A DNA stretch of 64,000 nucleotides from Setophaga petechia. Its lineage: Eukaryota > Chordata > Aves > Passeriformes > Parulidae. This document shows positions 49,974-61,848 of this stretch, in pieces; position 1 is the first letter of the stretch, and each line of letters begins with the position of its first letter. The notes below the pieces were generated by a model. The model worked only from the letters and a program-made list of their open reading frames with translations. It searched no databases and was not told the DNA's origin. A program made the position numbers and the translations under genes. The stretch spans positions 37,447,291 to 37,511,290 of the forward strand of contig JANCRA010000003.1 of assembly GCA_024362935.1 (NCBI GenBank), written 5' to 3'.

Positions 49974-52053
49974 TTGCCATTACACTTCTAGTGATTCTAG
50001 CTCTGGGTCTAACCTAGCAGCTACAGAACATTTTACTACCAGGGACTAGGTGAGGAAGAGAACTTTCTTTTCTCTTTCAGTTCTAAAGGGATTCACAAGC
50101 TGAACTTCCAATTGTGAAGGCTGAATGCTGGTGAAAGTTTTGGGTTTTCAGGGAATATATTTTTAAAGGTCAGTCTCTGTCCTTCTCTAAAAATTGTTAA
50201 GAAACCCACTCTTCATTTACAGCAGTGAGTCTTCATGAATAGGCTGGAATTTTTTTACCTGAAAATGTAATGAAAATTTGAACGTGTGTACAGATACAAA
50301 GGAGCAACATTTTCTCACTGGAGAAACAGAGTATCATGTAGAGGAAACCTCTCTGAATGGTTCACCAGCAAGAACACTTCTGTCTTTTGGCTTAAGTCAA
50401 AGCTTCACTACAAATGAAAAAAAAATTGTACCTATAAAGAGACTATTGAGACACGCAAATACAAAATTTAAAGAAATCTCAATAATCTCTATGAGGACTA
50501 AACTGGTAGTAATTGCATATTTTGGCAATTACCTAAAGCTTCCCACAGCAGCCAACCTTTCAGCCTTCATCCAGCCATAGGCAGACAGGCACTCAGCAAT
50601 CCCAGCACTGCATAATCATACAGTGAGAAATCAGCTTGGGAGTGCAATGGGATGCTTTGCTTGGAATTGGATGACAAATTATGATGATCAACCAGAAGAT
50701 AAACAATAACAAGTAGGCTTAATGACAACATTACAAGATTCATTGGCACCAATACTTTCATTGCTCACTGGCACAGTCCCCTGGATATGCTGCATTTTTT
50801 GTGCCAAATTGGAATCCCCTCCATAATTACTTTTCTCTCTCGGTTATGTTTATAATCTATTTTGCTGCCCAAAAAGTAAATTTTTATTTCACCACCAAAA
50901 GAGAGTCATATTTTAAAACTTACTTTAGATGACAAAATAAGACATAGACAGACACATTTTTAAGGAGTTTCTTATATTTCTTTCTGTTAAAAAACATACA
51001 TATACAGAGTTTTTAAAAAAGGAGAAAGGTTGAATTAGCAAATACGTTTGATATTTAAATTTCTATGCCAAAAATGGCACAAATCCAAGTGAGATGTGGT
51101 ATAGTGTCCATGCAATTGCAGTTGGCCAGAAGCTTGGGTGATAGGTTGAGCTGCATTCTTTGGAAGGGAGATCAAGGACTCAAGAGTGAAAAGATGCAGA
51201 TGGCAGAAAAAGCTGGAGACAGCGCCCATATGGCAATGTAGGGAGAACTGATGCATTAGTGCTTTTGGTTTCATTTGGACTCCTAACCATCATTCTGCTT
51301 AGTGCCCTGGCTCCACGAAATTGTTAAGCAAAAAAATCACCAACTACAAATGTGAGCATTATTATGAAACACAGATAAAGTTGAAATTGTTGACTATAAA
51401 CATGCATACATCACTGCTTTATGTTTCTCAACATATGCTTGTAAAACTACCAATAAAGCCATACACAGTAAATACAGAAAAAAAAAAAAAATGAGGAAGA
51501 AAAGAAATCAAACATAAAAATTCCTTCTTAGCTTTGGAGACTAGATGAGCACCCAGCAAAACAACTTTTTTAGCTAAATTTTTCAGTAATGCTACATTAA
51601 ACATTTTGCACGGAATCTCAAACTATTTTGAAGTTTAGTACTTGAAAAGTTTCTCAACCTCAGCCTAAACCCATGGAATTTCACTAAGAGGGTGATGCTG
51701 ATCAGAGCTGGGAGTCTTAACTTCCTTTCTATTTTTCTGCTAGTTACTGCTTTTCTTATGTTTTTCTTATCCAGGAAACCATAAGAGCCTTGGACCATTG
51801 TCATATTTATATTGTCTCGAACTTTTTGGGGTCAACATTGGTTGAGTTTTGGTTTATTGTTTGTGATCACTGTGGAATAGAATAATTTCAGGCTTGTCAT
51901 CCGCCTAGCATATAGCTCATAAAATGCCTGAATTTTCCTAATGTGAGTTTCATGGTATTTCATTGCAGAGTATACCAGATGCATATATGAATGCATATAT
52001 GAATAACAAGTCCTTCAAGAGAAGCTTGGTTCATATTTATAGCAAAAATATAT

Positions 52054-52069
52054 ATCCATATATATGGAT
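52054..52069. repeat. 16-bp perfect palindrome
   Basis: ATCCATATATATGGAT is its own reverse complement. Confidence 0.8.
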
Positions 52070-55000
52070 TATTTTCTTTATTTATTTTCCTCTGGGAAAC
52101 ATCCATTTGGTATGCTGTGTTATCTGGGAAGCTGTTTGGTACTCAGGATATAAAATGAACTTACTCAACAAGGCTAATATTCTCATTTTTAAACACAAGG
52201 TGTCCACCTGTGTCCTTACACCAAAGAGTGTCTGTAAAGAAGGTTTTCTTGTATTAGCTTCATTCTCGAGGTTGCTCCTGAGAAATTATACCAAATAAAT
52301 TAAAAATTAACTCATTAGAAAAAAAAGAATTCAGAGTAAACCAACTCCTTCTTATCCCTGTCTCTTACAAGTAAGAGCATATTTGTAAGCATGCAACTTC
52401 TTGCAATTAGCTTGACTCTTTTCTAAGGATGCTAAATGATTAAGACCTATGATCCTGAGCTACAGAAGACTGCTGCAACATTACAAAAAAAAAAAAAAAT
52501 GGCAAAAAAGACTTGAATAATGAAAATGGAGATATTTAATGCATCAAGTTACAGGATAACGGAAAAAAGTTCTGTTATAAGCTGCAGTGTCTTTAGTTGA
52601 AAAAGAGAGGGCTGAAAAAAATAATTGTACTAACTTTCCAGGAGATGATTATGAGTTATAAATGTGATATACCTGAGAAAAATGTCAATATACTTCTGAG
52701 ATGCTTGAGGCAAAGTGCAGATAGGAAAACAGAGGTGTTTTTGTACAATATCATCAGCAAGACCTTATGTGGAAGGCTGTGTGCACCTGTGATTACTGTC
52801 ATAAAAAAAAGATGAGGTCAACCTGGAACAGACGTGTTAAGTGCTATTAGGGTAACTGAGACATAGAGAGGCTGAAAAGAAATACACCTAAAAAGAAAAT
52901 AAGAAAATTTTATTTGAGGAATATATCCTTGGAGCAAGCCATCCAGTTTTAGAAGAGCTCTTCAAATAAAGAAAAAACAAAGACAGGCCTGTTGCATCAT
53001 ACATGCTTTGCTACCTGCAACAGGGGATGTGTTGCAGTGATGCACTTCACTCATAAGAGACGAGCAATGATGTATTTTATGGTATAAACCAGTGTGTTAA
53101 TGAAATTCAGGGTCAAATGTGATTGTGGTTTAACAAGGCTCCATGGAAAGGTGTACTGGAGTACTGTAGTGGGTCAGGATGCACTCATGTTTATGACTAA
53201 AGCAGGAGAGCATATTTGTGTTTGTGAGTTTGCATCTGTTTATTACTGATTTAAATAAGGTAAGCCAACCATGAACTTTTAAAGTTTGGTAGCATGTGCA
53301 AATGCTGTTCACAGTTCTGTCAGTTCAGGCTGGTCATGTCTTTATTTGCTCATATATTGATTTTATTTTTGCTTATATTACTGTTGATATTTCTTGAGTA
53401 CAGAATTCATATACTTCATGAAATGGTAAGGAGTTAAAAAGTTACTATAATATCATTCATGTATAGATCAGCAATTTTCAAAGGAACTTGAAACCATTAT
53501 AAATGATGCTAATTTAAGTAAAGTCACCAGGATAATTTTCCGTCCTTTGCAAAAGACTGAGTTTTGAATTCGATAATGTTAAATGACACAGAATAGATCT
53601 AATGTTAAAATATGGAATGCAGTTCAAGTAAATAGTTTAATTAAGTTTAATTATGGAGAACTAATGATAATAACAATAAAAACTGATGCTCTACATACTA
53701 CAATTCATAAATAATTGAATTTCCAGACTTTTCACCTGACATAAATTATCTTAGAAAGGGATCAGCAAGAGCACCAAATACTAATTTAATTCATGAATAC
53801 CAGAAAATAAACTGAATTGTAATATTTCGGAAAGTAAGTACAAAGATAAAACAGTTTCTGCATATTGCAATTAGTTTTGACAATAACATACATGATATTG
53901 AAATAGTGGCTTAGCCTCCTCTGGTTCCATACATTTATTTTATACACAGATATAATTTGATATACCTTCACCCATATTATTTTACTGCAACATACTAGCC
54001 ATGAAGTAACACCTGGTAGTTTACCCAAATAATCTTCAAATAGGGGTACATTAATGTTAAGTGCTCAGTAAAATATATAAATATGGTTCATACTGTTAGT
54101 TAACAAGAATATTAAATGCACCATTTTTTTCCTACCACTTCAGACAATGATTTTGGGAATCTGTGAATTGAGCAGCTGTTACACTGAAATGCTGCATCAG
54201 CAGCATTGGCCATCAGGTAACAAAGCCTTGCCTTTGCCATCATCGCCAACTGCAGCTGCAAAGAGAAAATGTTAATTTACTGACAGCATGCAACAGATAA
54301 TTGAAAATGAACTCTTACACAATTGTGCCTTTCAAAGGGCTCTCATCTGACAAATATGTAGTTTTGCTGACAACTGCTCTTTCAGCATTAACAGCTTTGT
54401 TTCAGTTACAAAGAAAAAGAACACCTAAATCGCCTGTCTTCATGTACAAATGCCTTTTAGTGCACTTGAATTCGTGAGAGGAAGCCATGAACTCCTGTAC
54501 TGAAATCTGTTTTATCAGTATGATATAAACCAGCTAAGTGAAATTATGTTTGATTTTAGATTTCCAATTAGAAAAATTAATAAATCTAGGTGCTCTTAAT
54601 TAAGTACAGTCCTCATTAAGGAGTGGATTAGAATAGCATTTGACATTCTAGAAAAGGGATTTCTGTTATAGGGTTTAATTAGAAGTGCTATCTTTGTAAT
54701 AAAATGAGAGAACTGAGTAAGATATTTTCTATTCATACAAAACAATGCCCTTAACAGATCAGTGACTACAAATCAAAATTATTAAAATAAGAAAATGAAA
54801 AAATTATGATAACCCCCTCTTCGTTCCTTTTTTCACATTCACTAGGATACAATATGCAGTAAGGGAACTGCCTGCTACTCAGCTAAATCCTTATCTTTAT
54901 GAATGTGTAAATGGGAAAACACAAAACACCTGCCATTTATCTCTGCAACTAATTTGCTGCTAGCTACCCAAAGACATCATTAAATACGAATTTTACTTAC

Positions 55001-55490
55001 ATTCTCAGTCATATTTTGGGGTTTTTTTTAAATTCTTTTGCTAAAAGTAAAAATTTAAAAAAAAAATATAACAGCATCTTTAAATTCTCTGAGACAGTTA
55101 AAATATATCAGTGTATGGGCATGCTAATTATTCCCATTTTCCCAGATGAAACATAGGTTTGTTGTTGCTTTTAATGTACTCCTAAATGCCGTGTGCTAAA
55201 TGTTAAAGGAACAATTCTCTTCTACTGTAAAAAAGATGGGGAAATGTTTTTTTGTAAATCATTTGCAATTTAGTTAGATTAAACTCTCCTTTATTCCTGT
55301 AGTTAAGCATCATTTCAAGTATTTATTGTGAGACAAAGAGTTGCATACTAAGAAAAAAAATCCAGGAGATAGTACAGAAAGAAAGAAAAAAAAAGATCTA
55401 GAACAATACTGACTGGTGAATTATGGCCTGTCGGATTCTTGTCCCCGATTTTCTTCTTAGAAGGGTGCGTCTTTCACTGTTTTAGTTAGC

Positions 55491-56305
55491 ACAGGACCAC
55501 AGAATGGTTGGGCTTGGAAGGCATCTCTGGAGATCACCTAGCCCAACCCCATTGCTGAAGCAGGTTCACCTAGAGCAGGTTGGACAGGACTGTGTCCAGG
55601 TGGGATTGAATATTTACAGAAATCTAGACTCCACAACCTCCCTGGGTGGCTTTTTCTAGTGCTCTGGTACCCCCAAAGTAAAGACTTTTCTCCTCATATT
55701 TAGATGAAACATCCTGTGTTGCACTTTTTTGCCCGTTGTCCCTCATTCTGTATCTGAGCACCACTGGAGAGAGACTGGCTGCACCCTCATGACACCTGCC
55801 TTTCAGATATTTGTGTACATTGGAAGGATCTCTGCTCAGTCAGCCCTTCCTGAGGCTGAACAGGTCCCTCTAAGAGAGATGCTCCAGTCCCTTAACCACC
55901 CTTGTAGCCCTCTGCTGGACCTGCTCCTGGAGCTCCAAGTCTCTCCTGTCCTGAGGAGCCCAGAGCTGGGCACAGCACTCCAGGGCTGAGCAGAGGGGCA
56001 GGATCACAACCCTCAACCTCCTGGCAATGTTCTCCTAATGAACCCCAGGATAAGGGTGCACAAGGGTCCACAATGACCCATTCTCTGCAGAGCTAATTTC
56101 CAGAAGCTCAGCTCCCAGTCTGTCTTGGTGCATGACTTTATTCTTCTCCAGGTGCAGGAACCTTCATTTGCTTTTCTTGAGCTTCTTTAGATTCCTCTTT
56201 GTCCCACTCTCCAACCTGTCCAGATCCTCCTGACTGGCAGCCCAGCCTTCTGGTACATTACCTCCAAGCAGTACAGATTTCACTTGGTGTTACTAGGGTT
56301 AGTGT
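55491..56305 (-). mobile_element. CR1 LINE, 5'-truncated, minus strand
   Basis: The longest CR1 in the window. The plus strand begins with the reversed 3' end (GACCACAGAATGGTTGGGCT then TGGAAGGCATCTC and CTAGCCCAACCCC). It continues through CCTTCCTGAGGCTGAACAGG near 55845, CCTCTGCTGGACCTGCTCC near 55909, GGAGCCCAGAGCTGGGCACA near 55955, and CTCCAACCTGTCCAGATCCT near 56210, ending with sequence like CACTTGGTGTTACTAGGG near 56281. The exact 3' terminal repeats are degraded. The 86-codon plus-strand frame at 55729-55989 is antisense to the element and not a gene. No intact ORF2 remains. Confidence 0.93.
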
Positions 56306-59300
56306 GGTGTATCTGTGAGGATAAATGAGCAGTGGTGATACCTTAAACCAAGCAAACCTAAGTCATTCTGTATTCACACATCAAGGTTTGCTTTGAATTG
56401 GCAGCTCTTGTCAGTTCCTTCTAAGAGAGCCTGGCAGAGTTGGAATTACTAGAACTATTTGTGGTGTCATTGCTTCTAGACTTCACTATTATTTTAATGA
56501 ATGCATTAAAATCTAGCTCTAATCAACTTGTAGTGCTGTTCCATTTAGAATAGAACCACTATTAGAGAAAGGCAATCTAAATCTATTTTTGGTATCTTCA
56601 TACTACATAGCATTCAGAAAAATTACATTGTTTAGGCCTGCATTAGACAGCGGGGAGGAATAAACCTTGGAGGGAGCAATAAACACCAGAGAACTAGGTC
56701 TGGCAATGGAAAAATTGAATGAGAAGAATTTTATTTTGGCCAATGAAATTTAATTTAAATGACTGCATGAATTTCAATGCCTGTGGTTCAAAAATGTTTT
56801 CTCTTCTATGATATGAAATCTTTGCCTTATTAACACGTTTCCTACTGTCCTTTCCACACTTTTAAGTACAATACTGTTCAAAAGCAAAACCATTTAAAAG
56901 AAGGAATTTTTTTCATACTAGACATCATTTGGTTTTGAAATGTCTCAACTTTTCTTATGTCTTAACATTTCAAGCTAATTATTCAATTTGTTTTTCTCAA
57001 ATAAACTGAAATATAAAACCAAAGTGAAACAGTTTGTTGGGGTTTTTTTTTTTGCAAATTATATTAAAAGAAAACAAAATTAAAATACTGGTTTAGTTTG
57101 CTACCGTCCTACCTCCTGACTTCTGTATATAAATGTACTTGTACTTTTAGGATTCACTTGTACTTGTACTTTTAGGATTCACCCAAAACAAATTGGTTAT
57201 TTGGCAATGTCTATTATGAAAGCATGTTTTTTTTAAAGCATGATATATATCAAAAAGATGTAGTAAAGAAGAATATAAGATCACCCAGATAGCTGAACAC
57301 AAACAAATAAAGCATATTTTCTATACTAGCCATTTTGGAGTCATGTTTAGTCTAAAAGTCTATAGCAGGTTTAAAACTATCTAGCAGAATCAAAACAATT
57401 AATGAAGAGTTTTTAATCCTAAGGAACTACACATTTCCAGTGAAAAGATGTTTTGTTGAGAAGTTCCAAATAGTCACATTTGTTCATTCATATTATTGTA
57501 ATTACATTTTATTTTTTGATCTGCCTGTAATTTCCTTCCAAGTTTCAAAAGACATATTTAAGTAAAGCTTTCAAATATGTGGCTACAAGAGATTCCTCAA
57601 TCATCTTCGACAGAGCAAGCCGGGATTTTTTTTCATGTGGGACTTAAGAATACAGAAAGTAGAAAAAAAAGAGTTTTCATATGCAAGGCTTCATGTTTTT
57701 CAGGGTAAATTAGAAAAACTTTTTTCCCTGGAGCTGGCTCCTTTAGCCCTTGGTTTCAGATAATGCTTTAAGCTAGTCTCTTAGGTTAATTTCCCAGAAA
57801 GTGGAAGTGCAAGTTGAAGAAACAGTCTTTACAATTTGTCAGGAAAATAAACTCAGCCAGACTTTTAAACAAGCCAAAAGTCCAGCATACACAGGGCCTA
57901 ATCCTGGTCTCCTCAAGTGACTTCCAATTTTTCTTTGGCTTCACTGAGATACACAGTGCAAACTCAGCTTTATAAAGAATTTAGAGACGGTCCAAGCACT
58001 TTTTTTTTTCAACCAAAGGATTTCATAAGCAGAACTTTTATCCTGGGCTGGCTGTTTCAATAAGACTTATATGTATAAAGACTTTCTGTGCTGAAGATAG
58101 TCCCTAAATGTATAATCCCTGCTGAGCAAGCTGGTATGGGGAAGCTGCCACCCTGCCTGTAGTTCTCAGCAGGCATGCAATTTAAACACTGGGGAGTTTA
58201 GGCACTCTTTGTAACACTGTGCATTCTCCTCCAAAGAGCTTAGAAGGGCAAAGCCAGTGAATGTAACCTGTCTTCTGTTAATACTGCACTTTGGTGTGCT
58301 TCAATTGCATTTTACTTTTCTTCCCTTGTTTTCTCCTCAAAAAATGAAGAAGTAAATCCCTGTGAATATAAGAAAACTTCTTTTTCATAGACAAATAGAG
58401 CCATGAATAACAAAGGTTTGAAGTAAATTTCTAAATATGTATCCTGCCAGAATTTGCCAGAACACTTCAAAGTGAGGCAAAATTACTCTTTGCACGCTGT
58501 TCAGAAACAGATACTAAAAAATAAAAACTCCTTTTTCAAAACTCCTGTTTTTCTGCAGAGGCATTGGAAGTGATGAAATTGTGTTATCTAGTGAAGAAGA
58601 AATTAGCAACAATTGTCATTGAATATTTACCATGTTGTCATTAGAAAATACAATAGAGTTGTTTCTGTTAAAAGTGTTAATCTTGCTGTTTTCAGTACAC
58701 ACAGGTATTGTAAAAACTCGCATATTATTTCTTTTTTGGGAAGCCATAACAAAACCATAACCATTTTTTATTTGTTTCTTCTTTTCTTAGGAGGGAAAAT
58801 ACCCTGAAATGTGAGATTCTAAAGTCAATTACACTTATTTGGAGATAGCTCTTTAATTTTTAATATGACTTACAGTAAATCTTTTTAATCACCCTATAAA
58901 TGTCTAAATAAAGACACCATCCCACTAGAGTTTGTTAGCCAAAATGTAATTAAAATTACCATATTTCATTTTTTCAGTTTGCTTATTCAGTGTCCATTGA
59001 TTTCAGACTGAGCCACGACCTCTGGACAATATCTCTGTGCTTAGCTAAGAATAAATTGAGGTTTTCTTGGGATAGATCATTAGCAAAGGAATCAGTGAGA
59101 TCTACTTGAGGGTGGAGTTTGCAAGTGAGAAATACTATTAATGCTGGTTGCTTATTATTAGAATATTTTTCTACCCCATGTATTATATTACCAGCATGGA
59201 TGCAAGGATTCTGAGTTAAGTTCTAGGATGCACAGAATTCCAGGCTTCTAGACAACTGGGCTTCTGCTTCAAAAAATGAAGACATGATGTACTCTGTTTG

Positions 59301-61117
59301 GTGCTACAACCATAAACAGCAAACATGTAGTCGTTAATTCAACTTTTCTTTGGAAAATTGAGGTAGATTAGATTTTTGTTTTGCTTTTTCCAAACACTTT
59401 CAGATTTGTGCTGGTTTTTTTCAAATTTGCTTTTTTTTTCAAAAAGTCCATTGTATTATTTACATTGACACTAGTTCACATTTCATTTATTTTTGAAGCA
59501 GATATATTTGTGTTGTTTGCCATATGCCAGATTCCAGAACAAAAGTTCAACTATCACAAAACAGTGATGTGTTTATAGTTATACTAGTGGCACAATTTAT
59601 CATGCTGCAAAAAGAGGAAAATTGCTAACCTTCAGTAAGGCAGCAGGAAGATTGCAACCATATATGCCACCATAAATACCACCATAAAACAAATCACTGA
59701 GTCTTTTTCATAACTAAAAACAAGAGCAGGAAACTGAATTCATGTATCATCCAGACGTTAGTATTAGAGGATTATTAGATAAAGACCTGTTCAGTTTTTA
59801 AAAATTGAAGAAAATTAGCACTGTTGTCAAAAATAACAAGATATCAAAACCTTGCTCGAACTTTTACATACTTTTTTAATTAAGAAAGAATAAAATCCCT
59901 ATTTGATTTCAAAAGAAATAGTCAAGGAAGCATGGATGGAAATCCAGTACAAATTTCAATTGGTAGGTCTGTCCATGTATCTGCAACACCAGATTCTTGT
60001 GGAAACATAGGACACACAAAAATAGCTGCAAGACAGAGCTCTTAATCTATGTCCATGAACCTTCCCTTTTACAGAAACCTTAAAACCTACTAGGTTATTT
60101 CCTGATTTCAAATGCTGCTAACTGACTTCCAGCTGCAGTCAGTCACATTGGCTATGTAGCTTAGGCATCCTCTTAAATCTGGGATTTTACAAAATAATTT
60201 CAATCAGGATATTTACCCAACTAACCTTCATTCCTAAGTAACTTCTTGTGTATAAAATTTCTTTGAATTTTCACTTGCAAGCAGGATTCTCCAATCTCTT
60301 CTGACTACCTATGTGATTATCCATTATAAGAGGGGGTGACTGCTTTTGAAAACGGGATTTCCTACCTGAACTGAGACAACTCTAACTCATGATTAGAAGG
60401 TGCTAACAATCCTGCTTATGCACTGACACTTATTGCAGTCAATAGACAAGGGGGAGGGGAAAAGAACAGCTTGACGCATCCATATTCTGCTCTCACTGAC
60501 ATGAACATGCCTTTGAGTGATGTGCAGGAAGGAAATTTTAATATATGATGCTCAAATAACGTCACTAACATATGCTGTGCCAACAGCAAATAGATTGTAG
60601 CAGAGCCTCTTTCATCTTTCTTCCATCCTGACATTAGAGATGACAATTTTTAAATGTTGAACACTGGCACAATTCTAGCTAAAGCATACACAGAGTCACA
60701 GAAAGCAACCACAACACACAAAACTCATCATGTCTGCACCAGTGAGCACATTCCACTCCCGTGCGGATTAATTTCTGATAACAGTGTTATCTCTGCTTCA
60801 TGTATGCAATTTATCTGGATACACACAGTAAAAATTTTGCTGCAGGCCAGCAGTCTTAGCTGCCAAGGATTGGGAAAAGCAACCTGTTCTCATAAAAATA
60901 GATGAGAAGCTTCATCTTGTTTTACAAAGCCTCATGGTAATTGCATTTGAAACCAGACAGTGAGCATCTCTGTGATGACTTCAGGGTTTTTTTGACATAG
61001 CAGATTCTCAATGGGATTTCCCCCAGAAGATTTTTGTATTCAATGGACTAAAGATGTAGTGTTGTGCTTCAGTTGCCATGTCCATATGAAATGCAGAGAA
61101 TAGCAGTTTGACATGAT
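56306..61117. other. Unique AT-rich DNA, no gene seen
   Basis: No gene, RNA gene or transposon recognised apart from the small tandem repeat at 57135. Open frames are at most about 83 codons. Confidence 0.55.
57135..57182 (+). repeat. Tandem repeat, 25-bp unit, about 2 copies
   Basis: GTACTTGTACTTTTAGGATT plus CACTT is followed directly by an identical copy that lacks the last two bases. Confidence 0.9.
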
Positions 61118-61848
61118 TGTTACTGTCTCTTGCAGAAATGCGCAAAACAAAAGTTATCTCTTAAAAAATTTGCAGGAAAAATAAAAAAAACCATAAAACT
61201 ATCGAAAAACAAAACAAAAAATTCAAACTTCAGAAAACTGAAGCATTTCTGTAGATTCTGGTCTTCACCATCATTGTTACTATGCCTTTTGCAGCCATCA
61301 ACGAGAGCTTGAAATATTATGATAAGATATTGATGTGTGGTTTTCCATTTCAGCTCCAAAATTAAAATATTTTCATTATCATTACTTCCATTCAGGCAAG
61401 TAATCCTTATGCTGGGATAATTTGACTTCTCTGTTTCTAACCTTGCTTGAGCTGGGGCCCAGAGCATAATATCTGGGGGTTGTTTTGCCCATCTGGGAAA
61501 CTTCTCCCACTCTACCTCAGCATGGAGTTGATGAAATACAAAGAAATGTAAGGGAAGGTGAGAAGTCAATATAAGTCTCTTTCCTACCCAGGAATTAAAT
61601 AATTTAAAAAAATCCAATGGTGAACTAAGCTGATGAGTTGCACTGCTCCCACTCCCTGTGGAGCATGTGCAGCCTATTCCTTGGATGCCTCTCAACAACC
61701 TGGAGGTTTCTTCCATTAGCCTGGCAAATGTATCTCCCCTTTCTAGCCAGTTGGCAGCCTGTTCTATCTCTGTCTGTAACACATTTGAGCTGGAGTTATT
61801 CCATCCACCTGCACAGAAAAATGGAAGGGGAAAAGAGAAGGCTCTCAC
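61118..61848 (-). other. Unusually long open frame (242 codons), unknown
   Basis: This is the longest uninterrupted frame in the window. It is bounded by stops: TGA at 61851-61849 upstream and TAA just after the last residue (KRQ). There is no ATG at its start: the first codon after the stop is GTG, and the first in-frame Met is about residue 44. Near the beginning the minus strand has TTTTCCCCTTCCATTTTTCTGTGCAG, a very good 3' splice acceptor, followed by GTGGATGG. The first 150 residues are mixed and polar (for example LQTEIEQAANWLERGDTFARL), while the last 40 are F-rich, reflecting T-rich DNA. I recognise no domain. It could be a lineage-specific exon, a pseudogene piece, or chance. Confidence 0.25.

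Larger units (their letters stand above)
39656..55490. other. Long unique AT-rich stretch, no gene seen
   Basis: Nearly 16 kb with no recognised gene, RNA gene or interspersed element, only simple repeats (listed separately). The longest open frames, 120 codons at 44947-45309 (no ATG at its start) and 103 codons at 46080-46391 (minus, ATG start), show no recognisable domain. The segment 54130-54520 has balanced composition and may be conserved noncoding DNA, which is inference. Confidence 0.5.

Noticed and set aside
49738..49980. 80-codon minus-strand frame with HTHTHT and poly-K
   Set aside because: Translation of the (TG)n microsatellite and poly(T) run.
55729..55989. 86-codon plus-strand frame
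   Set aside because: Antisense to the CR1 at 55491-56305.
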